From positions 1-23,825 of the forward strand of contig JBNJGL010000036.1 of the NCBI GenBank assembly GCA_051747745.1: a stretch of 23,825 nucleotides of DNA, in the 5' to 3' direction. Of this stretch, positions 6,571 to 13,578 are shown piece after piece (positions within the stretch are counted from its first letter, which is position 1; the number at the start of each line of letters is the position of its first letter). The notes under the pieces are model-generated. The model was not told where the DNA came from. It saw nothing but the letters and a program-made list of their open reading frames with translations, and did no database searches. The DNA comes from QPJE01 sp051747745. Lineage in GTDB: Bacteria; Bacillota; Halanaerobiia; Halanaerobiales; Halanaerobiaceae. Made by a program: the position numbers and the translations under genes.

Positions 6571-7527
6571 CTATTCTGACCTTTCCATTATTTTTCTTGC
6601 TGTAGTTTCATCTGTTATCAATATATCGATCAAATTTCCTCTAAGGGTGGCCAGAATGGCTTCTATTTTTTCTTCACCACCGGCAACTCCAACTACTGTT
6701 TTCATTTCTTTCAAAGTATCGAGGCTTACTCCTATTGTTCTCTTATCAATTTCAGGGACACAGACCCTGCCATTTTTGTCGAAAAATCTCCAGCATATAT
6801 CACCAACAGAGTTGTGCTGCATCAGCAGATCTATCTCATTTTTATTAAAATAACCGGTTTCCTTTAAAGTGGATTTTTCTATTTCAGGTCCAATTCCCAC
6901 AAATGCTATATCTGCTTCTTTCGATTTTTCCAGCACTTCTCTGGTTTCCTGATTATTTTTCAAATTTTCCCCAATATTAGGACTGTCTACAACAGCAGGT
7001 GCAAAAAGATAATAGCCTTTCCCCTGATATTTTTTCAGTATTTTTTCAACAAGAATATTGGCCTGTATATCTGTAACCAAATTTCTGGAGCCGCCAACCA
7101 TAGAAACCACTTCCAGATCCTTTATGCTTGAATTGAAATTCAAATTTTTGACCATAGACCTCAAAGTAGTACCCCAGGAAATGGCTATTATCATATTGCT
7201 TTTTACTACATCTTCAAAATATTGTGCGGCCGCTTTGCCTATTCTATCTTTTAAGTCATTATATTTCTCATCATATTCAGCTATAACAGCATTTTTAAGT
7301 CCAAATCTTTTTACCAGTCTGTCTTCCAGATCCAGCATATGGCACTTGTTTTTAATATCTATAATTTTAAACTGAACAATACCTTCTTCTTTTGCTTCTT
7401 TTAGCATTTTTGAAACAGTAGGACGAGAAATATAAAGCCTGTCAGCGATTTCCTGCTGAGTTAAACCTTCATTGTAATAATATCTTGCTGCCTTAAGCTT
7501 ATTACAGTACTTTTTATTTTCATCCAT
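6571..7527 (-). CDS. SorC-family sugar-binding transcriptional regulator
   Basis: A 318-residue regulator with an N-terminal helix-turn-helix (about 21-43: GLTQQEIADRLYISRPTVSK) and a C-terminal sugar-phosphate-binding domain of the SorC/CggR/DeoR type (about 57-316). Typical elements are ISWGTTLRSMV, VVSMVGG, DIAFVGIG, DICWRFFD and VGVAGGEEKIEAI, the last two being the usual family tail. The best-known member, Klebsiella SorC, controls the L-sorbose operon with sorE, and a SorE-like enzyme lies in the same row here, so this is the probable regulator of the rpiB-tal-sorE module. The effector is likely a sugar phosphate. ATG follows GGGGAG. Only 57 bp separate it from the lipoate ligase gene and I see no promoter there, so the two are probably cotranscribed. 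Confidence 0.92.
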   Translation of the reverse strand: MDENKKYCNKLKAARYYYNEGLTQQEIADRLYISRPTVSKMLKEAKEEGIVQFKIIDIKNKCHMLDLEDRLVKRFGLKNAVIAEYDEKYNDLKDRIGKAAAQYFEDVVKSNMIIAISWGTTLRSMVKNLNFNSSIKDLEVVSMVGGSRNLVTDIQANILVEKILKKYQGKGYYLFAPAVVDSPNIGENLKNNQETREVLEKSKEADIAFVGIGPEIEKSTLKETGYFNKNEIDLLMQHNSVGDICWRFFDKNGRVCVPEIDKRTIGVSLDTLKEMKTVVGVAGGEEKIEAILATLRGNLIDILITDETTARKIMERSE

Positions 7528-7584
7528 CGAAAAACTCCCCTCCCCATCAGAACAGATAACAAATTTTCCCCTGTTGGATAATAT

Positions 7585-8583
7585 TTAAAAGTCCCTCTCT
7601 TTTATCCATTCGACTATATCTGAGATAATCTCTTCATTAGTTTCATCTTCAAGATTCTTAACAGAATCAATAATATTTTCTTTGGTAAAACGTACCCCTT
7701 CAAGTTCAGGGCCTAAATCTGCAAAAAGATCGGCTTCCATGGCATCAGAATAAACTTTTGCATTTTCTACCACAGCATTAACTGAATTAAGTGCTATTTC
7801 TACTTCACCCCAGTCAAATCTGTTGGAAAATATTATATCAAATTCAGTGGTTTCTCCATATCTCCAGTCCCAGGAAGAATATTTTTTATACAGTTCTGCT
7901 ATTTCTCCCATTTCTGAAGGCACATAATGTAAAATTTCTTTGGGATCAGCATAAATATCAGCAAAACTTTTTTCCAGCTCTTCTTTAAGTAAATCTAGAT
8001 TAATTTTATCATTAATTTCTTTTAAATTAACAACTCTTGAACGTACAGATTCTATCCCTTTAGAAATAATCTTTTCTTTTGATACCTGAAGGTATTCCAC
8101 CAGTGATTTAATATCTGTATCCAGCAGTATTGTTCCATGATGATATGCTTTTTTACTGCCAAAATAAAAAGCATTACCGGAAAATTTCTTTTCACCAATT
8201 ACAAGATCATTTCTGCCGGAAAATTCAGCTTCAATTCCCAGTTCCTTAACAGCCTCCAGGATAACTGATAACTGCTTTTTGAGGTCATACTTATCTCTAC
8301 CCATCAGAAAAGTAAAGTTGAGGTTGCCCATATCATGATAAACGGCTCCTCCACCTGATAATCTTCTGGCCAGATAGCCATTATTCTCATCTTCCAGCAG
8401 GCTGCAGCGGCATTCCTTCCAGGCATTCTGATTCCTGCCTATTACAACTGTGTTGTCATTCTGCCATAAGTATAATATTATCTCATCATCATCTACATTA
8501 TTTAAAAGATACTCTTCTAAAGCAAGGTTGTACCAGGGATTAAATTCTTCTGAATAAATTATTTTAGATTTTTTTATACTCAT
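7585..8583 (-). CDS. lplA: Lipoate-protein ligase A
   Basis: A 332-residue ligase that activates free lipoate with ATP and attaches it to lysines of E2 and H-protein lipoyl domains. The large catalytic domain shows RRLSGGGAVYHD (73-84), followed by the GRNDLVIG (123-130) and KKFSGNA (132-138) segments, with Lys133 the likely lipoyl-AMP-contacting lysine, and HHGTIL (148-153). The C-terminal 80 residues form the small accessory domain of full-length LplA, so activation and transfer are likely both done by this protein. ATG follows AAAGGAG. It lies between the zinc-ribbon gene (45-bp gap) and the SorC regulator. The nearby E2 with one lipoyl domain is an obvious client. Confidence 0.94.
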   Translation of the reverse strand: MSIKKSKIIYSEEFNPWYNLALEEYLLNNVDDDEIILYLWQNDNTVVIGRNQNAWKECRCSLLEDENNGYLARRLSGGGAVYHDMGNLNFTFLMGRDKYDLKKQLSVILEAVKELGIEAEFSGRNDLVIGEKKFSGNAFYFGSKKAYHHGTILLDTDIKSLVEYLQVSKEKIISKGIESVRSRVVNLKEINDKINLDLLKEELEKSFADIYADPKEILHYVPSEMGEIAELYKKYSSWDWRYGETTEFDIIFSNRFDWGEVEIALNSVNAVVENAKVYSDAMEADLFADLGPELEGVRFTKENIIDSVKNLEDETNEEIISDIVEWIKERDF

Positions 8584-8628
8584 ATTGCACTCCTTTTTAA
8601 ATTATAATTCTTTATTTCATAATAACTC

Positions 8629-8940
8629 TTATTCTTCATCTAAGATATCTTTAATATCTTTTGCTATTCTGTAGGGTTTTGTAAGCAGTCTTTTGGGAAG
8701 AGAGTATAAAATAGAAAATTTCTTTTCTTTAAGCTGCTTGCTCAGTTTAAACGGCTCTGTTAAAATGTGTTCCACTGTATCAACTGTATAATGCTCCAGC
8801 AGTTCCTTTTTATCAATTCCATGTGTGCTTCCACATTTATTGCATTTTATTGTCTGAATTTCATCATTTATATAGGTTATTGTATGTGGAGTTTCTTCAT
8901 CACATTTGACACAATATAATGCGGTTTCAACTTTTTCCAT
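8629..8940 (-). CDS. Small zinc-ribbon protein of unknown function
   Basis: A 103-residue protein. The N-terminal half holds two CxxC knuckles, YCVKCDEET and IKCNKCGST, about 24 residues apart, forming a probable zinc ribbon. The C-terminal half is basic and amphipathic (LSKQLKEKKFSILYSLPKRL, then AKDIKDILDEE), without a membrane segment. I do not recognise a characterised family; proteins of this kind are annotated as hypothetical or 'bh protein' in Firmicutes. The ATG at 8940 is chosen because an upstream in-frame TTG three codons earlier lies too close to the GGAGG site. It is the first gene of the probable zinc-ribbon-lplA-sorC transcript, with a clear promoter upstream. No function is claimed. 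Confidence 0.75.
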   Translation of the reverse strand: MEKVETALYCVKCDEETPHTITYINDEIQTIKCNKCGSTHGIDKKELLEHYTVDTVEHILTEPFKLSKQLKEKKFSILYSLPKRLLTKPYRIAKDIKDILDEE

Positions 8941-8991
8941 AAATCTCAAGCACCTCCAGACTTAAACTTATAATTTATGCTTTTCAATTTA

Positions 8992-9020
8992 ATTATAAGA
9001 TAATATCAACAAAATAGCAA
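8992..9020 (-). promoter_or_regulatory. Promoter for the zinc-ribbon-lplA-SorC unit
   Basis: On the minus strand: TTGCTA, a 17-bp spacer and a consensus TATAAT, 52 bp before the zinc-ribbon ATG and downstream of the hairpin that closes the previous operon. Confidence 0.65.
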
Positions 9021-9057
9021 TTGAGGTTTAATCCAGAAAAAATTTTAAAAAACAAAA

Positions 9058-9094
9058 GTACCGGGCACTCAGAAAAATTCTAAGTGCCTGGCAC
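9058..9094 (-). terminator. GTACC/GTGCC-type hairpin acting as terminator of the srl operon
   Basis: gtaccgggcactcagaa (9058-9074) and ttctaagtgcctggcac (9078-9094) form a 17-bp stem with three non-Watson-Crick positions. On the minus strand it is followed by TTTTGTTTTTT, so it can terminate transcription 17 bp after the SAF-oxidoreductase stop. The stem is related to the hairpins at 17200 and 22467. Confidence 0.7.
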
Positions 9095-9111
9095 CTATTT
9101 ATACTGTCTAT

Positions 9112-10398
9112 TTACAGCATTTTATCCTGGATCATTCTCAGCTGATAGATTATAGAATCTTTCTTTATTTCAACATCATTATAGGTCAGAAGTTCACCTT
9201 TTTTGACATCTGTTTTCATTACAGCACCATGAGTCAATCCAAGTGGCAGGAGATTTTTCTCTCTTGCAGTTTCACCTTTTTCTATTGATCCATGAACTGT
9301 GAATCCGCCAATTCCATCAAGGGTTTCACCTTTTTTGAGATCTTTTTTAGCCACTGTTATTGTCTCACTTACAAGTCCAAATTCTGGAGCGATTGTTGCT
9401 TCACCGTTAATTACTGCTCTGGCTGCTGAAATTGGTGTTTCCAGACTTACAAGGTGATAAGGTCTGTAGAGTAGATAGTTAGGTCCAGAACCCATTTTGG
9501 AGTAAGCAAAGCTATCTTTTACCCGCTGATTATCAGAAGTGACTATAACAAATACTCCTGGTGCTACATTTCCGAGCGAATAATCAACTACTCCTTTACT
9601 GTTTAAGATTCCACCCTGTTCTTTTAGAGAAAACTTTTTGGGAAGATCTTCTATATTGGTTGTTGGACCATGCATGCCGAGAACATCTGGTACAAGCCCG
9701 GTTGCATTAGATACAGCTGCCATCTCTACCATCGTTTTTGTGCCATCAACAAAGGTGGCCAGCATTCTGGGAGCAGTTCCCTTCTTTTCTGCTGTTTCTC
9801 TAACAGAATCCGGATTTGCATCAAGCTTGAGCGGATTATTTTTACCTTTACCGGCTGCTACTACTTCCAGTCCCATACTTTTTGCATAGTCATATATTTC
9901 CATAATAGCGGCTGGCTCATCACCGGCTGCACCGGTATAAGTCACACCGGACTTTTGGGCCATCTTGTTAAGTATAGGTCCAATTACAACATCAGCTTCA
10001 ACATTCATCATAACTATATCTTTACCATTCATAATGCTGTTCAATCCAACCTCAGCACCTACTTCTGGTACTCCTGTTGCATCTATTACTACATCAATAT
10101 TATCTACTTCTGTCACTATATTGGAATCAGATGTAATTACTGCTTTGTCCTGCATCACTAGATCTTCTATTTCAGTTTTGCTGCTGCTTTCTCTAATCTG
10201 GTTTTCATTCAAACCTGACAGTTTATATGATTTTTGAGCATTTTCAAGATTGATATCTACCACAGCGGCAATGTCCAGACCCGGCATTGAGGCAGCCATA
10301 CTGACAATGTCTGTTCCCATCTGACCTGCACCTACAAGAGCGACTTTTATCTTATTTCCCATAGTTTCTCTCTTTTTTAACTCATTATAAAGTTTCAT
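9112..10398 (-). CDS. SAF-domain NAD(P)-dependent oxidoreductase (homoserine dehydrogenase/DXR-II-like)
   Basis: A 428-residue protein with an N-terminal NAD(P)-binding Rossmann fold (VALVGAGQMG, 19-28; VIDATGVPEVGAE, 104-116), a middle domain carrying GAAGDEPAAIMEIYDYA (157-172), GKGKNNPL (183-190) and YRPYHLVSLE (311-320), and a C-terminal SAF domain (about 342-415). The order matches the family that contains Brucella DXR-like protein (DRL/DXR-II), an NADPH-dependent enzyme of the methylerythritol-phosphate pathway, but many members are uncharacterised and sit in polyol gene clusters. It ends the glucitol-type PTS operon, 21 bp after srlB, so it probably acts on the imported polyol phosphate or its product. 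ATG at 10398 follows AGGTG at six bases; the opening MKLYNELKKR fits the family. Names such as homoserine dehydrogenase or FlgA would be misleading. Confidence 0.85.
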   Translation of the reverse strand: MKLYNELKKRETMGNKIKVALVGAGQMGTDIVSMAASMPGLDIAAVVDINLENAQKSYKLSGLNENQIRESSSKTEIEDLVMQDKAVITSDSNIVTEVDNIDVVIDATGVPEVGAEVGLNSIMNGKDIVMMNVEADVVIGPILNKMAQKSGVTYTGAAGDEPAAIMEIYDYAKSMGLEVVAAGKGKNNPLKLDANPDSVRETAEKKGTAPRMLATFVDGTKTMVEMAAVSNATGLVPDVLGMHGPTTNIEDLPKKFSLKEQGGILNSKGVVDYSLGNVAPGVFVIVTSDNQRVKDSFAYSKMGSGPNYLLYRPYHLVSLETPISAARAVINGEATIAPEFGLVSETITVAKKDLKKGETLDGIGGFTVHGSIEKGETAREKNLLPLGLTHGAVMKTDVKKGELLTYNDVEIKKDSIIYQLRMIQDKML

Positions 10399-10419
10399 TA
10401 TTATCACCTTTTATTTAAG

Positions 10420-10785
10420 TTATTTTTTGATTATCTTAATAATAGTTCCTTCTTCAACATCAGGCAGAGGAGCTTTTTCTACATTGATATCTCCCGGAAG
10501 CTGTGCTTCATCTCTGCCGTTAAATCTTAAAGTTGAGTGTCCCAACCTGCTTATATTCTTATTAACTACTTCACCTACAGCGGTGATCTTATAATTCTTA
10601 TCATTTATGCTTATAATATCGCCTGCTTCTATCTCACCTTTTAGCTCTGCTTCTGTATGAATAACAGAGATTTCGGCCAGTTCTGCAGGAGCATTATTAT
10701 TAAAAAGAACTATCAAATCCTGTTCGAAAAATTCTTCAACACCATCACCTAAACCAGTAACTTCTACTTCATAAATTGTTTCCAA
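10420..10785 (-). CDS. srlB: PTS glucitol/sorbitol-type IIA component
   Basis: A 121-residue cytoplasmic IIA that takes phosphate from HPr and passes it to the IIB cysteine. NAPAELAEISVIHTEAELKG aligns with Escherichia coli SrlB, and the phosphorylated histidine falls at His43, the same number as in SrlB. ITAVGEVVNKNISRLGHSTL and RFNGRDEAQLPG are also family features. The start is placed at TTG (10785), which follows AAGGAGG by eight bases and gives the usual N-terminus METIYEVEVTGLG; a further upstream start would add 11 unusual residues and place the ribosome binding site inside the gene. It lies 21 bp before the SAF oxidoreductase. It is separated from srlE by 323 bp carrying repeats, so it may have its own promoter. 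Confidence 0.93.
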   Translation of the reverse strand: METIYEVEVTGLGDGVEEFFEQDLIVLFNNNAPAELAEISVIHTEAELKGEIEAGDIISINDKNYKITAVGEVVNKNISRLGHSTLRFNGRDEAQLPGDINVEKAPLPDVEEGTIIKIIKK

Positions 10786-10895
10786 AAGTTTTTCCTCCTT
10801 CTGTATAATTAAGTACAATAAAAGCTTTATAAAAAGTGCGAATATAACTTTGTCTCCTGCACTATTTCAAACTGAAAATTATAAATTCTAATTAT

Positions 10896-10967
10896 CATAC
10901 AATCATTTTAATATCCTGTAATATACATCATACTTTCAAATATCTTACATACAATCACTTTGATATT
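10896..10967. repeat. Direct repeats upstream of srlB, candidate operator sites
   Basis: catacaatcattttaatat (10896-10914) and catacaatcactttgatat (10948-10966) match at 17 of 19 positions, 52 bp (five helical turns) apart. A looser third copy, catcatactttcaaatat, lies between at about 10927-10944. They lie in the 323-bp gap between srlE and srlB, which otherwise shows only AT-rich DNA and a doubtful promoter. Confidence 0.5.
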
Positions 10968-10999
10968 TAAAATACAAACATTTTAGTATTAGAGATCTT

Positions 11000-11030
11000 A
11001 TTATAATATATTAATTAAATTGACATCCAA
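11000..11030 (-). promoter_or_regulatory. Weak candidate promoter for srlB
   Basis: A consensus TATAAT on the minus strand (11000-11005) with TTGGAT 19 bp upstream. The spacing is poor. It would place the direct repeats in the transcribed leader, where a roadblock repressor could act. Confidence 0.3.
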
Positions 11031-11108
11031 TATTGATTATGAATATCCAATATAAACTGAGATGAATCTTATTAGTTTATTACATTAAATTAGTAAGTAC
11101 ATTATATT

Positions 11109-12122
11109 TTAGGAATATAGACCAAAACTTGCAAAGTAGGCAATTATTGTTGCCAGTGGTCCTGTTATTACTCTGGAGATCAGCACAGCTGGAACTCCTA
11201 TTTCCTGAGTTTCTGGTTCAGCTTCACCAAGACTCAAACCTACCGGAACAAAGTCACAACCTACCTGTGGGTTAATGGCAAACAGTGCAGGAAGTGCAAA
11301 CTGAGGTGGAATATTACCTTTTCCAATTTCTACACCTATCATAACACCAATAATCTGGGCAATTACTGCACCTGGTCCAAGAATAGGTGAAAGAAAGGGC
11401 AGTGATGCAATAACTGTCAGCAGCAGCAGACCGGGCAGTGTACTTGCCAGTGGTGAAAGTGTATTTGCAATAAATTCACCAAGTCCTGTAGCATTGATTA
11501 TACCTATTAATGTAGCAATAAAGGCCATAAAAGGAATGATATTTTTTATCAATTGATCTATTGTTTCACGACCGGCTTGATAAAATATTCCTACAACTCC
11601 ACCCATAGCTCTACCGATATTGGCGATAAATCCTGTTATACCGCCTTTTTCTTCTGCAGCAGCAGCTTTTTTGTCTTTAAGATCTTCCTTTTCTTCTCCT
11701 GCTCCAGAAGCTCCTGCAGCTTCTACTTCACTTTCTACAACCTCTGACTCGTCTTCTGCATACTCAATAGTACTTTCTTTTACACCAGAAACATAAATAT
11801 CTTCTTTTATAAATTTAGCAAGTGGTCCAACCTGTCCGGCCGGAGTTAAATTAACAGTCGGAATTCTTTTTTTCGGATAAACTCCCGCTCGTGCAGTTCC
11901 ACCACAGTCAATTACAACACACATAATCTTTTCTTCTGGAACACTATTTGTAAAGGCATCTTTTGCCTCTGCTCCACTCATCTCAGCAATTTTTTTGGCA
12001 ATTGGATCAATTCCACCACCGGTTATAGATGCAACTACATTTTTCTCATCTGTCGGTTTAAGGACAAGAGGTCCTCCCCAACCATTGCTGGAGCGGTTAA
12101 TTTTTACAGCTTTATAAGCCAT
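11109..12122 (-). CDS. srlE: PTS glucitol/sorbitol-type IIBC1 component
   Basis: A 337-residue protein joining a IIB domain to the C-terminal half of the membrane transporter. The phosphorylated cysteine is Cys73 in VVIDCGGTARAG, followed by the typical YPKKRIPTVNLTPAGQVG. After an acidic, Ala/Glu/Lys-rich linker (about 120-158), hydrophobic segments run from about 175 to 335, including LLLLTVIASLPFLSPILGPG and FAINPQVGCDFVPVGLSLGE, both conserved in SrlE. Escherichia coli SrlE is about 319 residues; the extra length lies in the linker. ATG follows AAGGAGG. It is 153 bp downstream of srlA. The permease is likely specific for a hexitol, but exact substrate cannot be told. Confidence 0.94.
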   Translation of the reverse strand: MAYKAVKINRSSNGWGGPLVLKPTDEKNVVASITGGGIDPIAKKIAEMSGAEAKDAFTNSVPEEKIMCVVIDCGGTARAGVYPKKRIPTVNLTPAGQVGPLAKFIKEDIYVSGVKESTIEYAEDESEVVESEVEAAGASGAGEEKEDLKDKKAAAAEEKGGITGFIANIGRAMGGVVGIFYQAGRETIDQLIKNIIPFMAFIATLIGIINATGLGEFIANTLSPLASTLPGLLLLTVIASLPFLSPILGPGAVIAQIIGVMIGVEIGKGNIPPQFALPALFAINPQVGCDFVPVGLSLGEAEPETQEIGVPAVLISRVITGPLATIIAYFASFGLYS

Positions 12123-12275
12123 TACTTTTCCTCCTTTATTAGGTTCATATTAATCGATCACTTTTTATAATTTTTCAGTTAGTTTTAGTTTAACTCTGTC
12201 ATTTAAGCACTGCACTCCAGTTAATTATAATCTAATTATCTGATCTGCAGAAATCTACTTAAATGCAGGCCTGTA

Positions 12276-12812
12276 CTAAAATCCTTCTAACTCTACTCCT
12301 TCTTTGTTCATCATCCAGACGGTTATTCTTTCAGTAACAAGACCTCTAATAAAGATTACTACAACACCGACTATAAAGTACCTGATAGCCAGAGCACCTA
12401 GAGAAAATCCTGCATCCTGAATTCCATTGGCAATTCCCATATAGACAAAGAGTTCTGCTGGATTGGCATGAGGGAAAAGACCTAAGATCGGATGAACAAA
12501 TGAAACAGCTGCATCATAAAAAGCGGGCTTATATCTTTCGGGAAGAAAAGTACCAAATGTATAAGCCATCGGGTTTGTCAGAAAAAACACTGCCATAACT
12601 GGAAGAAGTGTATAGCGGAGAATAATATTACCGGCAATTTTTGCGGCAAATTTGTTCACCTTTTCTTCTCCAATCATATTTTTAATGGCATAAACTGCTG
12701 TCATTAAAGCAACAAGTGTTGGCACTATTCCTGTAAGAAAACCAACAAATGTTTTACCACCTTCATTAAATAAACCTATAAACCATTCTGCAAAGACAGT
12801 TAATGTTTCCAT
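12276..12812 (-). CDS. srlA: PTS glucitol/sorbitol-type IIC2 component
   Basis: A 178-residue membrane subunit that pairs with SrlE to form the polyol channel. The start METLTVFAEWFIGLF aligns with the N-terminus of Escherichia coli SrlA, which fixes the ATG at 12812; an upstream TTG would start within the ribosome binding site. Hydrophobic segments occur at about 24-45, 68-85 and 135-158; FFLTNPMAYTFGTFLPERYKP and GLFPHANPAELFVYMGIA are family signatures. It follows gutM after 264 bp, a gap that contains a hairpin and a striking isolated ribosome binding site. Confidence 0.94.
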   Translation of the reverse strand: METLTVFAEWFIGLFNEGGKTFVGFLTGIVPTLVALMTAVYAIKNMIGEEKVNKFAAKIAGNIILRYTLLPVMAVFFLTNPMAYTFGTFLPERYKPAFYDAAVSFVHPILGLFPHANPAELFVYMGIANGIQDAGFSLGALAIRYFIVGVVVIFIRGLVTERITVWMMNKEGVELEGF

Positions 12813-12876
12813 TAATTTTAACACCTCCAAATTTTTTGTTCGAACTAAAACTGCTCACTACTCTTTTTGCCAGTAC

Positions 12877-12885
12877 ATCACCTCC
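12877..12885 (-). promoter_or_regulatory. Full-length Shine-Dalgarno sequence without an obvious gene
   Basis: GGAGGTGAT on the minus strand, a nine-base match to the 16S anti-Shine-Dalgarno, lies about 65 bases upstream of srlA. The only frame at normal spacing starts with CTG (12873) and codes 35 residues, overlapping srlA out of frame. It may be a leader element or a ribosome standby site rather than a gene. Confidence 0.35.
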
Positions 12886-13007
12886 ACTGCAGAATTATTT
12901 CAGTAAGATAACAAAAACTGTATTAGAAATTCCATTTTTTCATCAATTAAAATGTCTTTCAATTCTAATTTTTTATAATATTACGAATAAATTGGAATAT
13001 TATATGA

Positions 13008-13050
13008 AGCAGATTTTCGGTCAGCTTTTTTCTGCTGTTTAAAATCTGCT
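13008..13050. promoter_or_regulatory. Hairpin between gutM and srlA
   Basis: agcagatttt (13008-13017) pairs perfectly with aaaatctgct (13041-13050), with a small inner cagc/gctg pair. It starts 27 bp past the gutM stop and has no T tract on the minus strand, so processing or partial attenuation between gutM and srlA is more likely than full termination. Confidence 0.5.
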
Positions 13051-13076
13051 CCACCATTAATTTTTAATGAAATATA

Positions 13077-13448
13077 CTATTCTTTATCTTCAAACTGGGA
13101 TTTTAAATTTTCAAGTGCCTCTTTTACCGCTTCTGCCCTGGCTTTATTTTTAAATTCTTTTTCTTCAAGTTCGACTACAGATTTTCCGATCAACTCTTCG
13201 TCTTTTTTGAAGCGGGCAAAAACCGTTATACCACTCATTCTTTCGGCATCTATAATTGTCTCAGCATCATCACTTACCAGAAAAACAATAGTGCCGGCAC
13301 TCAGCTTTCTGGAAACTTTACCAATACCCAGCTTCCCTTTCTTTTTCAGCTCTCTAATTCTTTTGCGGTAGTTGGAAATCTGCAGGAATGTAAACAGTGC
13401 CTGCATAACCCAGGCAATTATAATCAGAATTATTACTCTTACCCACAT
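13077..13448 (-). CDS. gutM: Glucitol operon activator-like protein GutM
   Basis: A 123-residue protein with one N-terminal membrane helix (about residues 5-24, rich in Ile, Leu and Val) followed by a basic QISNYRKRIRELKKKGK and the GutM-type body KLGIGKVSRKLSAGTIVFLVSDDAETIIDAERMSGITVFARF. Escherichia coli GutM is of similar length and is described as an activator of the glucitol operon, although the single membrane segment makes a membrane-linked role likely. The ATG at 13448 follows AAAGGTG at suitable spacing; a GTG three codons earlier overlaps the site. It is the first gene of the PTS operon. No strong promoter is evident in the 130 bp before it; CTGTTT/TACTAT at 16-bp spacing is a weak candidate. 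Confidence 0.88.
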   Translation of the reverse strand: MWVRVIILIIIAWVMQALFTFLQISNYRKRIRELKKKGKLGIGKVSRKLSAGTIVFLVSDDAETIIDAERMSGITVFARFKKDEELIGKSVVELEEKEFKNKARAEAVKEALENLKSQFEDKE

Positions 13449-13578
13449 AAAATTCACACCTTTTCTGGTTAAGTGATTTTATTAAACATATTTAAAGAAA
13501 TTCCTATTTAAATCTATAGTATAAGAATTTCCTTTTTAAACAGCCGCCAAACTTGCTCAGCAGACTCAACTATTTCTA

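Noticed and set aside
9670..10161. 163-codon plus-strand open frame
   Set aside because: It lies wholly antisense to the SAF oxidoreductase; the translation is rich in Tyr, His, Cys and Ile without a recognisable domain.
9112..10398. Homoserine dehydrogenase or flagellar FlgA assignment
   Set aside because: The Rossmann and SAF domains can trigger these names, but overall organisation and operon context fit the DRL-like oxidoreductase family.
11553..11747. Plus-strand frame antisense to srlE
   Set aside because: A shadow of the Ala/Glu-rich linker, with Ser/Phe/Cys-rich translation and no start signal.
12803..13042. 79-codon plus-strand frame in the gutM-srlA gap
   Set aside because: No ribosome binding site, overlaps the srlA start on the opposite strand, and no protein-like features.
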